Assembly: GCA_021771815.1 (NCBI GenBank)
Contig: JAETOE010000016.1
Span: 19,887-83,886, forward strand
DNA length: 64,000 bases
Reading direction: 5' to 3'
Origin: Roseburia hominis
GTDB lineage: Bacteria; Bacillota; Clostridia; Lachnospirales; Lachnospiraceae
Positions 15,386 through 23,763 of the stretch are shown piece after piece. The notes beneath the pieces are model-generated. The model saw nothing but the letters and a program-made list of their open reading frames with translations, was not told where the DNA came from and did no database searches. A program made the translations under genes and the position numbers. Each line of letters starts with the position of its first letter. The first letter of the stretch is position 1.

Positions 15386-16751
15386 GAGGGGAAGCATTTT
15401 TGGAAAACTGATCGGAAGTTATTTCCTGTTCGCGGCGGCTGCCGTCGTCACAGTACTGGTATATGGCGTGGCGCAGCTTCTTGCGTTTTCCGGGGGAGAT
15501 ATCGACCAGATGAATCCGGGCGCGCTTGTGGCGGAAGATGGGACACTTAGTCCGCTCGACGTTGTTTACCGGTGCGGCGGCTGGGTGGAGTGTCTTGATG
15601 AACAGTATCGGGTGACCCGGGTATTTGGTGAGAAGCAGACGCCGCAGCAAAGTTACACGGAGCGGGAGCTTTTGGAAGCAACTGCTTTGAGTGGTGACGG
15701 GAGTGACTACTGGATGTTTTGGGAAAGCTATGACGGAGGAAGCTATCTGTTCGTCTATCCGTCGGATGCGATGAAGCTTACGTTTAATTTTGAACTGGAA
15801 GCATCGGATATGTCAGGAGCAGAAAATGCGATGATTGCCGTGATGGTGCTGATGCTCATTGCCGAGAGCGTGCTGGTCAGTTTCTATATTTACCGGAAAA
15901 TCAAAAAACCGTTAAAACAGACGGTGGAGGGAATGCAGAGAGTGACGCTTGGGGAGCAGCGGGTACATCTTTCGTTTGGGGCAGAGGGAGAGTTTACGGA
16001 GATACAGGATGCGTTCAATCTTATGATTGACCGTCTGGAAGCAGAGCAGTCAGAGAAGGAAAAGCTGCAGAAAGAACGTCAGCAGATGCTGCTGGAATTG
16101 TCGCACGACTTAAAGACGCCGCTTGCCACGATTAAGAGCAGCGCGGCGGCGCTTGTGGAAGGGGTCGTGGAGGAGGAGGAGAAGGAACGTTATTATCAGA
16201 CGATCGTAGTGAAGAGTGATCGCGTCAATACGATGGCGGATGATATGTTCACCATGCTTAAGATGGAGAGCAGCGACTACCAGCCGAGGCTTATAAGGAT
16301 GGATTTCTGTGAGCTTGTGCGTCAGATCTGCGTGGAGCATTATGAGGAGATGGAACAGGCGGAGTTTTCGGTGCAGATTGGGATACCCGAGGAGACGGTA
16401 TGGGTTCTGGCGGACGATAAGCTGCTCGCGCGCGTCGTGGCAAATTTCATCACGAATGCGGTCAAGTATAATAAGACAGGAAAAGAGATTTCTGTTACGG
16501 TGAAGAGGGAGGGGGATGAGGCAGTGCTCATTGTAGCGGACGACGGAATGGGGATTGAGGAAAACGTGCAGCGGCGTATGTTTTTGGCGTTTGTGCGGGG
16601 CGATGCGTCGCGCAGTACAAGCGGCGGTACAGGACTTGGGCTTGCCATTGCAAAGGGCATTGCCCGAAAGCACGGCGGGGATGTCGGTTACCTTTATGAA
16701 CAGGGGAAAAATAAGTTTTTTCTGCGGCTGCCATGTGCAGAGAATACTTGA
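15369..16751 (+). CDS. Membrane sensor histidine kinase
   Basis: A 460-residue kinase. Two membrane helices (about residues 12–36 and 155–175) enclose an extracytoplasmic sensor part of some 115 residues with no recognisable fold. A HAMP linker follows, then the H-box ELSHDLKTPLATIKSS with His246. The ATP-binding domain has NAVKYN (N box), DDGMGIEE (G1) and GTGLGLAIAKGI (G2). It pairs with the preceding response regulator. The arrangement after an ABC exporter resembles systems that sense antimicrobial peptides or envelope stress, but the signal cannot be read from the sequence. Confidence 0.92.
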   Translation: MKRKNKRGSIFGKLIGSYFLFAAAAVVTVLVYGVAQLLAFSGGDIDQMNPGALVAEDGTLSPLDVVYRCGGWVECLDEQYRVTRVFGEKQTPQQSYTERELLEATALSGDGSDYWMFWESYDGGSYLFVYPSDAMKLTFNFELEASDMSGAENAMIAVMVLMLIAESVLVSFYIYRKIKKPLKQTVEGMQRVTLGEQRVHLSFGAEGEFTEIQDAFNLMIDRLEAEQSEKEKLQKERQQMLLELSHDLKTPLATIKSSAAALVEGVVEEEEKERYYQTIVVKSDRVNTMADDMFTMLKMESSDYQPRLIRMDFCELVRQICVEHYEEMEQAEFSVQIGIPEETVWVLADDKLLARVVANFITNAVKYNKTGKEISVTVKREGDEAVLIVADDGMGIEENVQRRMFLAFVRGDASRSTSGGTGLGLAIAKGIARKHGGDVGYLYEQGKNKFFLRLPCAENT

Positions 16752-16827
16752 GAAATCGCACTCCATATCTATATCAATACAAGTTTATTTTCTCTTTAGA
16801 AAATTTATAAAAAGTTTACTGAAAATA

Positions 16828-16854
16828 TTAGCACTCATTATTGACGAGTGCTAA
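16828..16854. promoter_or_regulatory. CIRCE operator (HrcA site)
   Basis: TTAGCACTC-N9-GAGTGCTAA, a perfect CIRCE inverted repeat bound by the heat-shock repressor HrcA. It lies 104 bp before hsp20. Confidence 0.97.
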
Positions 16855-16869
16855 TAATAGTGATATAAC
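16841..16869 (+). promoter_or_regulatory. Sigma-A promoter of hsp20, overlapped by CIRCE
   Basis: TTGACG (16841–16846), 17-bp spacer, TATAAC (16864–16869). The −35 box overlaps the CIRCE loop and right arm, so HrcA binding would block RNA polymerase directly. Confidence 0.75.
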
Positions 16870-16958
16870 ATAATCAGAACGAAGGAGATCAGTTCCGAAG
16901 TTCCGAAAAAGAAAAAGTAAACAGTTATGATACAACACATTATAAGGAGGAATGACTT

Positions 16959-17396
16959 ATGTTGATGCCTAGTATTTTTGGAGAAAGCTTATTTGACGAT
17001 TTGTTTGATGATTTTGCACGTCCGGTAAAGCGTGCGGCGGCGACAGCGACGCCTGCTGTGATGCGGACAGATATCAAGGAGAATGAGAAAGGTTATGAAC
17101 TGGATATTGATCTCCCCGGATATAAGAAGGAGGATGTGCAGGCACAGTTGCAGAACGGGTATCTGACTATCACGGCAGCGACCAATACGAGCGATGAGAA
17201 ACAGGATGATGACGGCAGGTATATCCGCAGAGAGAGATATTACGGAGCTTGCAGCCGGAGTTTCTACGTCGGCGAGGATATCAAGCAGGAAGATATTAAG
17301 GCGAAATTCGAGGACGGCATTTTAAAGGTTGCTGTTCCGAAAAAGGAAGCAAAGCCGGCAGTAGAAGAGAACAAGTACATTAAAATTGAAGGCTGA
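16959..17396 (+). CDS. Small heat shock protein, Hsp20/alpha-crystallin family
   Basis: A 145-residue cytoplasmic holdase chaperone. The alpha-crystallin domain spans about residues 38–140 and includes YELDIDLPGYKKEDVQ and the motif DGILKVAVPKKE near the C-terminus. The N-terminus MLMPSIFGESLFDDLFDDF is typical of clostridial Hsp18-type proteins. A TAAGGAGG site precedes the ATG. CIRCE control and the DnaJ-like gene 98 bp downstream show a heat-shock unit, with a terminator between them. Confidence 0.93.
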   Translation: MLMPSIFGESLFDDLFDDFARPVKRAAATATPAVMRTDIKENEKGYELDIDLPGYKKEDVQAQLQNGYLTITAATNTSDEKQDDDGRYIRRERYYGACSRSFYVGEDIKQEDIKAKFEDGILKVAVPKKEAKPAVEENKYIKIEG

Positions 17397-17400
17397 CGAT

Positions 17401-17440
17401 AAAGGGGGATACCGGTGGGGATACTGTGTATCCCCCTTTT
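17401..17440 (+). terminator. Terminator between hsp20 and the DnaJ-like gene
   Basis: GGGGGATAC (17404–17412) pairs with GTATCCCCC (17428–17436), followed by TTTT. Some read-through to the DnaJ-like gene is possible since no other clear promoter was found for it. Confidence 0.75.
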
Positions 17441-17493
17441 GTGTTTACAGATGCGCAGCTTTTGATTTCTTTTTTCGCGGGAGGTGAGGATTG

Positions 17494-18495
17494 ATGGAAA
17501 AAAGAGATTATTATGAGGTGCTTGGTATCAGCCGAAATGCAGACGAAGCGGAAATCAAGCGGGCGTACCGGAAGCTCGCCAAGAAATATCATCCGGATAC
17601 AAACCCCGGAGATAAGCAGGCGGAGCAGAAGTTCAAGGAAATTACGGAAGCATACGGTGTCTTAAGTGATTCCGAAAAGAAGAAGCTGTATGACCGGTAT
17701 GGTTTTGCTGCATTTGAAGAAGGTCCTGGAACGGATCGGGGCGGCTTTGGCAGAGGCGCTTCTTCCGGCAGTTCTTTTTCCGGCGGTTTTGGAAATGGCG
17801 GAGCCTATCAGAGTTTTCATTTCTCCGGTCAGGATATGGGAGATATTTTCGACGATCTTTTTGGAAATATGTTTTACGGACAGGATAAGGACGGATTTCA
17901 TCACCGGGCGGAAAATGATTTTGGCGGGGGCAGTTTTGGCGGAAAGGGGGCGAATGCCCGTGCAGAAATGGAAATCAGCTTTGACGAGGCTGTTTTTGGC
18001 TGTGATAAGATCCTGCGGCTGCAGGATGGAAACGGAAAAAGCAGTTCGCTTAAGGTGCATATTCCGGCAGGCATTGATGAAGGTCAGAGCATCCGGCTGA
18101 AAGGCAAAGGTGCGCCCGGCACGGGAGGGGGAAGCGCCGGGGACCTTATGATCAAGGTGCATATCCTGCCGAAGCCCGGGTACGAGCGGAAAGGAAACGA
18201 CGTTTATGTCACGGTGAATATTCCTTATACGACGGCGGTACTCGGCGGGGAGGCGGTCGTTCCGACCCTGACAGGGAAGGTGTCGTGTAAAATTGCCGCC
18301 GGAACGCAGTGCGGAAGTAAGATCCGTCTGAAAGGCAAAGGAATCCCGTCGATGAAGAATCCGGCAAATAAGGGGGATGAATACATTGTCGTCGGGATAG
18401 AAGTACCGCGGGAGCTGACGGCGGACGAGCAGCAGAAGCTAAAGGAGTACGACAAAGCACGCAGGCAGCATGGACATGGAGGAAGTGCGGCGTAA
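17494..18495 (+). CDS. DnaJ-like co-chaperone without zinc-finger domain (CbpA/type II J-protein)
   Basis: A 333-residue J-domain protein. Residues 1–68 are a complete J domain with the HPD motif ([12 protein letters not shown]). A Gly/Phe-rich segment spans about 80–150, followed by two beta-sandwich substrate-binding domains ([11 protein letters not shown] to the C-terminus). The Cys-rich CxxCxGxG repeats of true DnaJ are absent, so it is the CbpA-like class. It stimulates DnaK ATPase. ATG 17494 is preferred over TTG 17491 because of the GGAGGTGAGG site. It sits behind CIRCE-controlled hsp20. Confidence 0.92.
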   Translation: MEKRDYYEVLGISRNADEAEIKRAYRKLAKKYHPDTNPGDKQAEQKFKEITEAYGVLSDSEKKKLYDRYGFAAFEEGPGTDRGGFGRGASSGSSFSGGFGNGGAYQSFHFSGQDMGDIFDDLFGNMFYGQDKDGFHHRAENDFGGGSFGGKGANARAEMEISFDEAVFGCDKILRLQDGNGKSSSLKVHIPAGIDEGQSIRLKGKGAPGTGGGSAGDLMIKVHILPKPGYERKGNDVYVTVNIPYTTAVLGGEAVVPTLTGKVSCKIAAGTQCGSKIRLKGKGIPSMKNPANKGDEYIVVGIEVPRELTADEQQKLKEYDKARRQHGHGGSAA

Positions 18496-18523
18496 TTACA
18501 GAAATTTGTGCATGGCTACGGTT

Positions 18524-20053
18524 TCAGATACGGACGATTTCGCGCGTATATTCACTGCGCGGAGTCGTCCCTTTTTTCTGTGATGCAATCTGTTCATAGA
18601 GGTCTGCCGCAAAAATATCCAGGTCAAGGAGCGTTGCGGCATATGATTTATGCATGGCGCAGGAAGCCTGCTTCGACAGAGTGTCAGCAGTCCGCTCCTG
18701 CATGGTGCAGGCTGCCTTGGAAAGCAGTCTTTTTGCGTCGGCAAGCTTTGAAATCACGGGTACAGCCGCCCGGCGTTTTAATTCGCCAAGCAGTGCCAAG
18801 GAATCCCTGTGGAAACCAAGGATTCTGAGGTACGGAATATAGCCCTGCGCTTTTCCTGCTGCATAGTCGGTATTCTGGATGTGAAGCAGCATGTGGAACA
18901 GAATCCGGCTCATGCGGGTGTAGGTGATGTCGCGGCTCTTGTTCTGCTCGCAGAATTGTGAGACGGAGCGATAGGAAAAGAGGTTCTTAGAAAGGCGGTT
19001 CGCGATATCTATATTGCAGTCGCCGTATAAAGCAAGCTCCTCCGGTGCCTTGGACAGCAGGAGATAGCCCAGAATCGAAGAGAAATCATCGCTCCATACC
19101 GCAGGCATTTGCGAGAGATAATTCGTGAGCACAGAGAGTGCAGGCGCAGGCATGGCGGCGGCAAGCTTTGCGGATGGAGAATCGGAGCTTTCGGCTGCAA
19201 GAGTCTCGCGGATTGCGGTTGCCGGGTTCGCGGATAGAGAATCGGATGGTGCGGCTGCAAGTGTCTTACGGATTGCGGTTGCAGAGGCGGTAGGCGCAGC
19301 AACGGGGGCAGAAGTCGGAGATATGGCAGGAGTGCTTACATCAGAATGACTACAAGAGACGTTTTCACTGCCGCTGAAACCGAGGGGAGCATCATAAATT
19401 TCCGTATCATGATACCCCGCCCCTTCCCGTTTGATAAGATATGGCGTGAGGGAAGAATCCTGCCGCCGGATCGCCTTTAAATATTCGATGGCAAGGATGT
19501 TGTTCGGAGAGACGAGTATCTTTGCAAGTTCAGACTGCGTGAGAGAAGCAGACTCTGAAAAAGCATTTTTTAAAGCGGAGCCGGTTTTGGGTGGGGTCGG
19601 GGCGGACTCTGAGAGTGCCTTTGCCCTCGCCTGTGGAAACGTCAGTCCTTCTTTTATATAGGAAGAGAGGGCGGCGCGGTAAGCCGACGGTTCCTCCGCA
19701 AGAATATCAGCGATTTCAGAGAGCAGAGAAAGGTTCTCACACTCAGCGCCGAAGCAGATACCGTCCACACAGCCTATTTTTTCAAAAAGAGCCACGCCTG
19801 CCGCCGCAAAGTTCTCGGCGGAAGCGGTCGCCCAGAGAACGGGGAGCTCTATCACAAGGTCTGCGCCGCAGGAGAGCGCCATCTTTGTGCGGGCGTATTT
19901 GTCCACGATGGCGGGAGCGCCGCGCTGCACGAAATCGCCGCTCATAGCGACGACGATGTAATCCGCCTGTGTGCGGCGGCGGATTTCTTCGATCTGATAG
20001 GCGTGCCCGTTGTGGAACGGATTGTATTCTGCGATAATCCCGATGATTTTCAT
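18524..20053 (-). CDS. tmcAL: tRNA(Met) cytidine acetate ligase TmcAL
   Basis: A 509-residue nucleotidyltransferase-like enzyme that makes N4-acetylcytidine at the wobble base of elongator tRNA-Met. The N-terminus has EYNPFHNGH (HxGH active site) and MSGDFVQRGAPA. The family is normally about 400 residues. The extra length is mostly a Ser/Ala/Pro-rich insert around residues 225–305 that contains two copies of the conserved SATAIR-type segment. GGAGAAAG precedes the ATG on the minus strand. It is convergent with the DnaJ-like gene, with only 28 bp between their ends. Confidence 0.88.
   Translation of the reverse strand: MKIIGIIAEYNPFHNGHAYQIEEIRRRTQADYIVVAMSGDFVQRGAPAIVDKYARTKMALSCGADLVIELPVLWATASAENFAAAGVALFEKIGCVDGICFGAECENLSLLSEIADILAEEPSAYRAALSSYIKEGLTFPQARAKALSESAPTPPKTGSALKNAFSESASLTQSELAKILVSPNNILAIEYLKAIRRQDSSLTPYLIKREGAGYHDTEIYDAPLGFSGSENVSCSHSDVSTPAISPTSAPVAAPTASATAIRKTLAAAPSDSLSANPATAIRETLAAESSDSPSAKLAAAMPAPALSVLTNYLSQMPAVWSDDFSSILGYLLLSKAPEELALYGDCNIDIANRLSKNLFSYRSVSQFCEQNKSRDITYTRMSRILFHMLLHIQNTDYAAGKAQGYIPYLRILGFHRDSLALLGELKRRAAVPVISKLADAKRLLSKAACTMQERTADTLSKQASCAMHKSYAATLLDLDIFAADLYEQIASQKKGTTPRSEYTREIVRI
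19171..19290 (-). repeat. 60-bp tandem duplication inside tmcAL
   Basis: Copies at 19171–19230 and 19231–19290 encode, on the minus strand, ATAIRKTLAAAPSDSLSAN and ATAIRETLAAESSDSPSAK. The duplicated unit contains the conserved ATAIR motif of the enzyme. Confidence 0.85.
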
Positions 20054-20143
20054 AAATGCTTTCTCCGATATCTGTTTTTATGGGAACATCTTAACATATC
20101 ATATGGAGAAACGCCAGATTTAGCCGGAGGAAGAGGAAGTTCA

Positions 20144-20617
20144 TTGGTTGTTAAGAAGGATATGGCAAAGTATACTTTCACAGAGCAGTGCGAGGAGATA
20201 GCAGGGCTGCATCTTGAAGACGAAACGAAGAAAATTTTTTTAAATATGACAAGTAAAAATGGTTCCAAGGAACTGGTCAGTCTGTTACAATATATGAAGA
20301 ATACATCCTTGAATAATCCGGAAATAGAAAGTAAGGATGAGAGGATAATCAGACTGGATGAGATTGTGACGGAGGTCAAAGAGTCAGAAGAATGGGAGGC
20401 GGTGCAGATGAACATTCTGGAGATTGGAATGGAGCAGGGAATTGTGCAGGGAAAAGCAGAAGCCATATTGGAACTGTTAGAAGAATGTGGTGAAGTACCA
20501 AAGAATTTGAGAAACACTATTTTGGAAGAAACAAATCTGGAACGCTTACGAGCATGGCTGAAGCTCTCTGCCAAAGCTGGCAGTATAGAGGAATTTCGTA
20601 GTCAGGCAGGGGTATGA
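20144..20617 (+). pseudogene. C-terminal fragment of an Rpn/PD-(D/E)XK family gene
   Basis: About 157 residues with the typical C-terminal half of a Lachnospiraceae Rpn-type protein: DETKKIFLNMTSKNGSKELV, LLQYMKNTSLNNPEI, then a helical tail with EIGMEQGIVQGKAEAILELL. The nuclease domain with its catalytic acids is missing. The open frame reaches upstream to 20003, but that part overlaps tmcAL and does not resemble the family. The intact member at 4241–5131 has a different tail, so this is a separate subfamily. It occupies the position where pta often lies, next to ackA. Confidence 0.7.
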
Positions 20618-20677
20618 TCCGTTAATTTTTTGACGAGCTGTTCCTCATTTTATACAAGAAAACTGTCCGAAAGTGAC

Positions 20678-20706
20678 TTGTTTCCGACGCGTGACAGGCG
20701 TATACT
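20678..20706 (+). promoter_or_regulatory. Probable ackA promoter
   Basis: TTGTTT (20678–20683), 17-bp spacer, TATACT (20701–20706), 130 bp upstream of ackA. A weaker candidate, TTGACG-N15-TATACA, is at 20630–20656. Bases 20618–20835 otherwise hold no gene. Confidence 0.55.
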
Positions 20707-20835
20707 GAATCTATATGCGATTCGCATGGCAGAGTCTGCCGGGAGGCAGGAGAGAGCGTGCGGGATCGCTTCTTGCGGTATTTTTGCAGAAATACTGGAT
20801 GAGATTTGCTTAACGCAGAAGAATGGAGGAAAATT

Positions 20836-22026
20836 ATGAACGTATTGGTAATTAACTGTGGCAGCTCTTCTTTAAAGTATCAGTTGATCGATTCGGAGAG
20901 CGAAGCCGTATTAGCGAAGGGTCTTTGCGAGAGAATCGGTATTGACGGGAGACTGGTTTATCAGAAGACAGGACTTGATAAAGAGATTACAGAGGCGGCA
21001 ATGCCGACGCATAAGCAGGCGATCCAGATGGTGCTCGATGCATTGGTGAACCCGAAGACAGGTGCGTTAAAGAGCCTGTCTGAGATCGACGCAGTCGGTC
21101 ACCGTGTTGTACACGGCGGTGAGAAGTTCGCGTCCTCTACCGTCTTAACGCCGGAAGTCTTAAAGGCAATCGAAGAGTGCAACGACCTCGCGCCGCTTCA
21201 CAACCCGGCGAATCTGATCGGTATCGACGCTTGTAAGGAACTGATGCCGAACGTACCGATGGTCGGAGTGTTCGATACCGCATTCCACCAGACGATGCCG
21301 AAGAAGGCATATCTCTACGGACTTCCGTATGAGTACTATGAGAAATACAAGGTGAGACGCTACGGCTTCCACGGAACGAGCCACAGCTTTGTATCGAAGC
21401 GCACGGCAGAGTTTCTTGGCATGGATTTGAAGAATTCCAAGATCATCGTGGCACACCTCGGAAACGGCGCATCCATCAGCGCCGTGTTAAACGGCGAGTG
21501 CGTGGATACCTCCATGGGACTGACGCCGCTTGAGGGTCTTGTGATGGGAACGCGTTCCGGCGACATCGATCCGGCAATCATGGAGTTCATTGCAAAGAAG
21601 GAGAACCTTGACATAGAAGGTGTTATGAACGTCCTGAATAAGAAGTCCGGCGTGCAGGGACTTTCCCGTCTGTCCTCCGATTTCCGCGATCTTGAGGCGG
21701 GCTACAACGAGGGAAACGAGCTTGCCATCAATGCGATTGAGGTATTTTCCTACCGCGTGGCGAAATACATCGGTTCTTACGTTGCGGCAATGAACGGCGT
21801 GGATGCAATCGCATTTACCGCAGGCATTGGCGAGAATACCTCTATCGTGCGTGACAAAGTGCTTTCTTACCTCGGTTATCTTGGTATTACTGTGGATGAG
21901 GAGGCAAATCAGGTGCGCGGTGAGGACAAGGTCATTTCCACACCGGATTCCAGGGTGAAGGTATGCGTCATTCCGACAAACGAGGAGCTGGCGATCGCAA
22001 GAGAGACGGTAGCGCTTGTAAAATAA
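20836..22026 (+). CDS. ackA: Acetate kinase
   Basis: A 396-residue enzyme of standard length. It converts acetyl phosphate and ADP to acetate and ATP, the final energy-yielding step of acetate fermentation. It begins MNVLVINCGSSSLKY (phosphate-binding loop) and has HRVVHGGEKF, HLGNGASI and DTSMGLTPLEGLVMGTRSGD. The start at 20836 has TGGAGGA upstream. The partner phosphotransacetylase gene, often immediately upstream in this family, is not present here. Codon choice suggests high expression. Confidence 0.97.
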   Translation: MNVLVINCGSSSLKYQLIDSESEAVLAKGLCERIGIDGRLVYQKTGLDKEITEAAMPTHKQAIQMVLDALVNPKTGALKSLSEIDAVGHRVVHGGEKFASSTVLTPEVLKAIEECNDLAPLHNPANLIGIDACKELMPNVPMVGVFDTAFHQTMPKKAYLYGLPYEYYEKYKVRRYGFHGTSHSFVSKRTAEFLGMDLKNSKIIVAHLGNGASISAVLNGECVDTSMGLTPLEGLVMGTRSGDIDPAIMEFIAKKENLDIEGVMNVLNKKSGVQGLSRLSSDFRDLEAGYNEGNELAINAIEVFSYRVAKYIGSYVAAMNGVDAIAFTAGIGENTSIVRDKVLSYLGYLGITVDEEANQVRGEDKVISTPDSRVKVCVIPTNEELAIARETVALVK

Positions 22027-22080
22027 TATCGCATCTTTGGCTGTCAAGGAGAAATGCTTGACAAAAAGTCAAAAAAGTGA

Positions 22081-22109
22081 TTGACAAAAGATACATGCCT
22101 ATGTATAAT
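22081..22109 (+). promoter_or_regulatory. Consensus sigma-A promoter of yceD–rpmF
   Basis: TTGACA (22081–22086), 17-bp spacer, TATAAT (22104–22109): both boxes are perfect. Confidence 0.92.
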
Positions 22110-22165
22110 TGTTTAGGTGTGAAAACCTCATGCTATAGATTGTAGGTGAGGCGAAGGAGTAAGCC

Positions 22166-22690
22166 ATGCTGATTGATATTTCAGAGATTGTATCTTGTGA
22201 GAACAAGGAGATTACCAAAGAAGTCCGGATCGAGCAGGAAGCATTCGTATCGAAGCTTGGCGAGTTCCCGATCACGAAGAAGGAACCGTTTGAGATACGG
22301 ATTGCGAACCGTGAGAATAAGTTGCTGCTTATTTTTGGAGAGACGGATGTGACAGTATCGATACCGTGCGGCAGATGCCTTGCGGAAGTTCCGAAGGACA
22401 TCCATATCGCCATCGATAAGGACTTACTGATGAATGGTCAGGAGCTTTCCGATGAAGAGATGGAAGAAACAGACTACCTGATTGGATTAAATCTGGATAT
22501 AGATAAGCTTATCTATGGAGAGATTTTGGTGAACTGGCCGGTGAAAGTTCTGTGCAGGGAAGATTGCAAAGGAATTTGCAAGGTGTGCGGAATGAACCTC
22601 AACGAGGGGAACTGCGATTGCCAGAGAACAGAACTGGATCCAAGAATGGCAGCAATCCAGGATATCTTTAACAAATTTAAGGAGGTGTAA
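22166..22690 (+). CDS. YceD/DUF177 family protein
   Basis: A 174-residue protein. Two Cys pairs toward the C-terminus (CREDCKGICKVCGMNLNEGNC) fit the DUF177 family, which is linked to 23S rRNA accumulation and is almost always encoded next to rpmF, as here (4 bp gap). An earlier Cys pair lies in PCGRCL near residue 70. The precise biochemical role is not settled. It is transcribed from a strong consensus promoter together with rpmF. Confidence 0.9.
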   Translation: MLIDISEIVSCENKEITKEVRIEQEAFVSKLGEFPITKKEPFEIRIANRENKLLLIFGETDVTVSIPCGRCLAEVPKDIHIAIDKDLLMNGQELSDEEMEETDYLIGLNLDIDKLIYGEILVNWPVKVLCREDCKGICKVCGMNLNEGNCDCQRTELDPRMAAIQDIFNKFKEV

Positions 22691-22694
22691 GTAA

Positions 22695-22874
22695 ATGTCT
22701 ATTTGTCCGAAGAATAAATCTTCCAAAGGAAGAAGAGATAAAAGAAGAGCGAACTGGAAAATGACAGCTCCTGCATTAGTAAAATGCAGCAAATGCGGCG
22801 AATTGATGATGCCGCACAGAGTATGCAAGAACTGTGGCTCTTATAATAAGAAAGAAATCATTGCTCAGGACTAA
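22695..22874 (+). CDS. rpmF: 50S ribosomal protein L32
   Basis: A 59-residue basic protein beginning MSICPKNKSSKGRRDKRRAN, the zinc-binding form of L32. The zinc ribbon has Cys31, Cys34, Cys44 and Cys47 (CSKC and CKNC). AGGAGGTG lies just before the ATG and overlaps the end of the DUF177 gene. A strong terminator follows. It is a structural component of the large ribosomal subunit. Confidence 0.97.
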   Translation: MSICPKNKSSKGRRDKRRANWKMTAPALVKCSKCGELMMPHRVCKNCGSYNKKEIIAQD

Positions 22875-22886
22875 GCAGAGACAGGG

Positions 22887-22912
22887 GAGCCCGCGAAAGC
22901 GGGCTCTCTTTT
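22887..22912 (+). terminator. Terminator after rpmF
   Basis: GAGCCCGC-GAAA-GCGGGCTC followed by TCTTTT: 8-bp stem with a stable GNRA-type tetraloop. Confidence 0.93.
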
Positions 22913-22940
22913 GTGCAATGAGAAAGGAAAGGGAGCATTT

Positions 22941-23663
22941 ATGGGAGAATTATTTAACATTGACAACAAGTTTTTTCAGGCATTGGGTAAGCTGATCGAC
23001 TGTATCGTTGTCAGTATTTTGTGGCTGTTCTGCTGCGTTCCGGTCATAACGACGTTTTATGTGGCATGGCAGAGCGCTACGGTCCCCGGCTGGTTGATCT
23101 GCTGGGCGGTATCATTTCTGGCAGGACCGGCGACGACTGCGCTTTACTATACGATCAATAAGGTCATTCGCCATGGCAGAAGCTATATATGGAAGGAATA
23201 CTGGCATTCATTTCGTGCGAATTTCAAGCAGTCGGCAGCGGCGATGTTGATTTTGTTCGGTATCTGTCTCTTCATGGGAATGGACTGCTACATTATGTAC
23301 CAGATGGCGGCGGCGGGACAGAGGGGCGGAAAGCTTTATATTGTGTTCGTCGTATTTATCGCGCTTCTTTTGGTGTGGGGCACTTATCTGTTTGCATACA
23401 TAGCACGATTTGAGAACACAGTAAAGCAGTCCTTTAAGAACGCAGCGCTCATCGCAATCGCAAATCTTCCGTGGTCGCTGCTTTTGTTGGCGCTTCTTGC
23501 GGCAACAGCGTTTTTGACGTGGATCATGCCGCCGCTTGCGCTTATCCTTCCGGCGGGCTTTATGCTTGCTGCAAATCTGATTCTGGAGAAAATTTTCCGC
23601 AGGTATATGTCCGAGGAGGATATTGCGGCGGAAGAGGAGCGGAATCAGGAATTCTATAACTAG
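22941..23663 (+). CDS. YesL/DUF624 family membrane protein
   Basis: A 240-residue integral membrane protein beginning MGELFNIDNKFFQALGKLID, typical of DUF624. About six membrane segments are visible (near residues 21–45, 50–70, 100–122, 135–155, 170–195 and 198–220). Relatives often sit beside sugar ABC transporters or glycosidases, but here it stands between rpmF and plsX. ATG 22941 has GGAAAGGGAG upstream. Function unknown. Confidence 0.75.
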   Translation: MGELFNIDNKFFQALGKLIDCIVVSILWLFCCVPVITTFYVAWQSATVPGWLICWAVSFLAGPATTALYYTINKVIRHGRSYIWKEYWHSFRANFKQSAAAMLILFGICLFMGMDCYIMYQMAAAGQRGGKLYIVFVVFIALLLVWGTYLFAYIARFENTVKQSFKNAALIAIANLPWSLLLLALLAATAFLTWIMPPLALILPAGFMLAANLILEKIFRRYMSEEDIAAEEERNQEFYN

Positions 23664-23682
23664 AAAACAAGTTTTTTTGATA

Positions 23683-23711
23683 TTGACTTATATAAAGACT
23701 TATAGTACATT
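23683..23711 (+). promoter_or_regulatory. Possible plsX promoter
   Basis: TTGACT (23683–23688), 17-bp spacer, TACATT (23706–23711), in the AT-rich gap before plsX. Confidence 0.5.
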
Positions 23712-23763
23712 TTTTTATAGACGCAGACGGAGAACCGAAAAGCGGCATGATTGGAGATGGAAT

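Noticed and set aside
20003..20143. N-terminal extension of the Rpn fragment
   Set aside because: It overlaps the start of tmcAL on the other strand and shows no similarity to the family.
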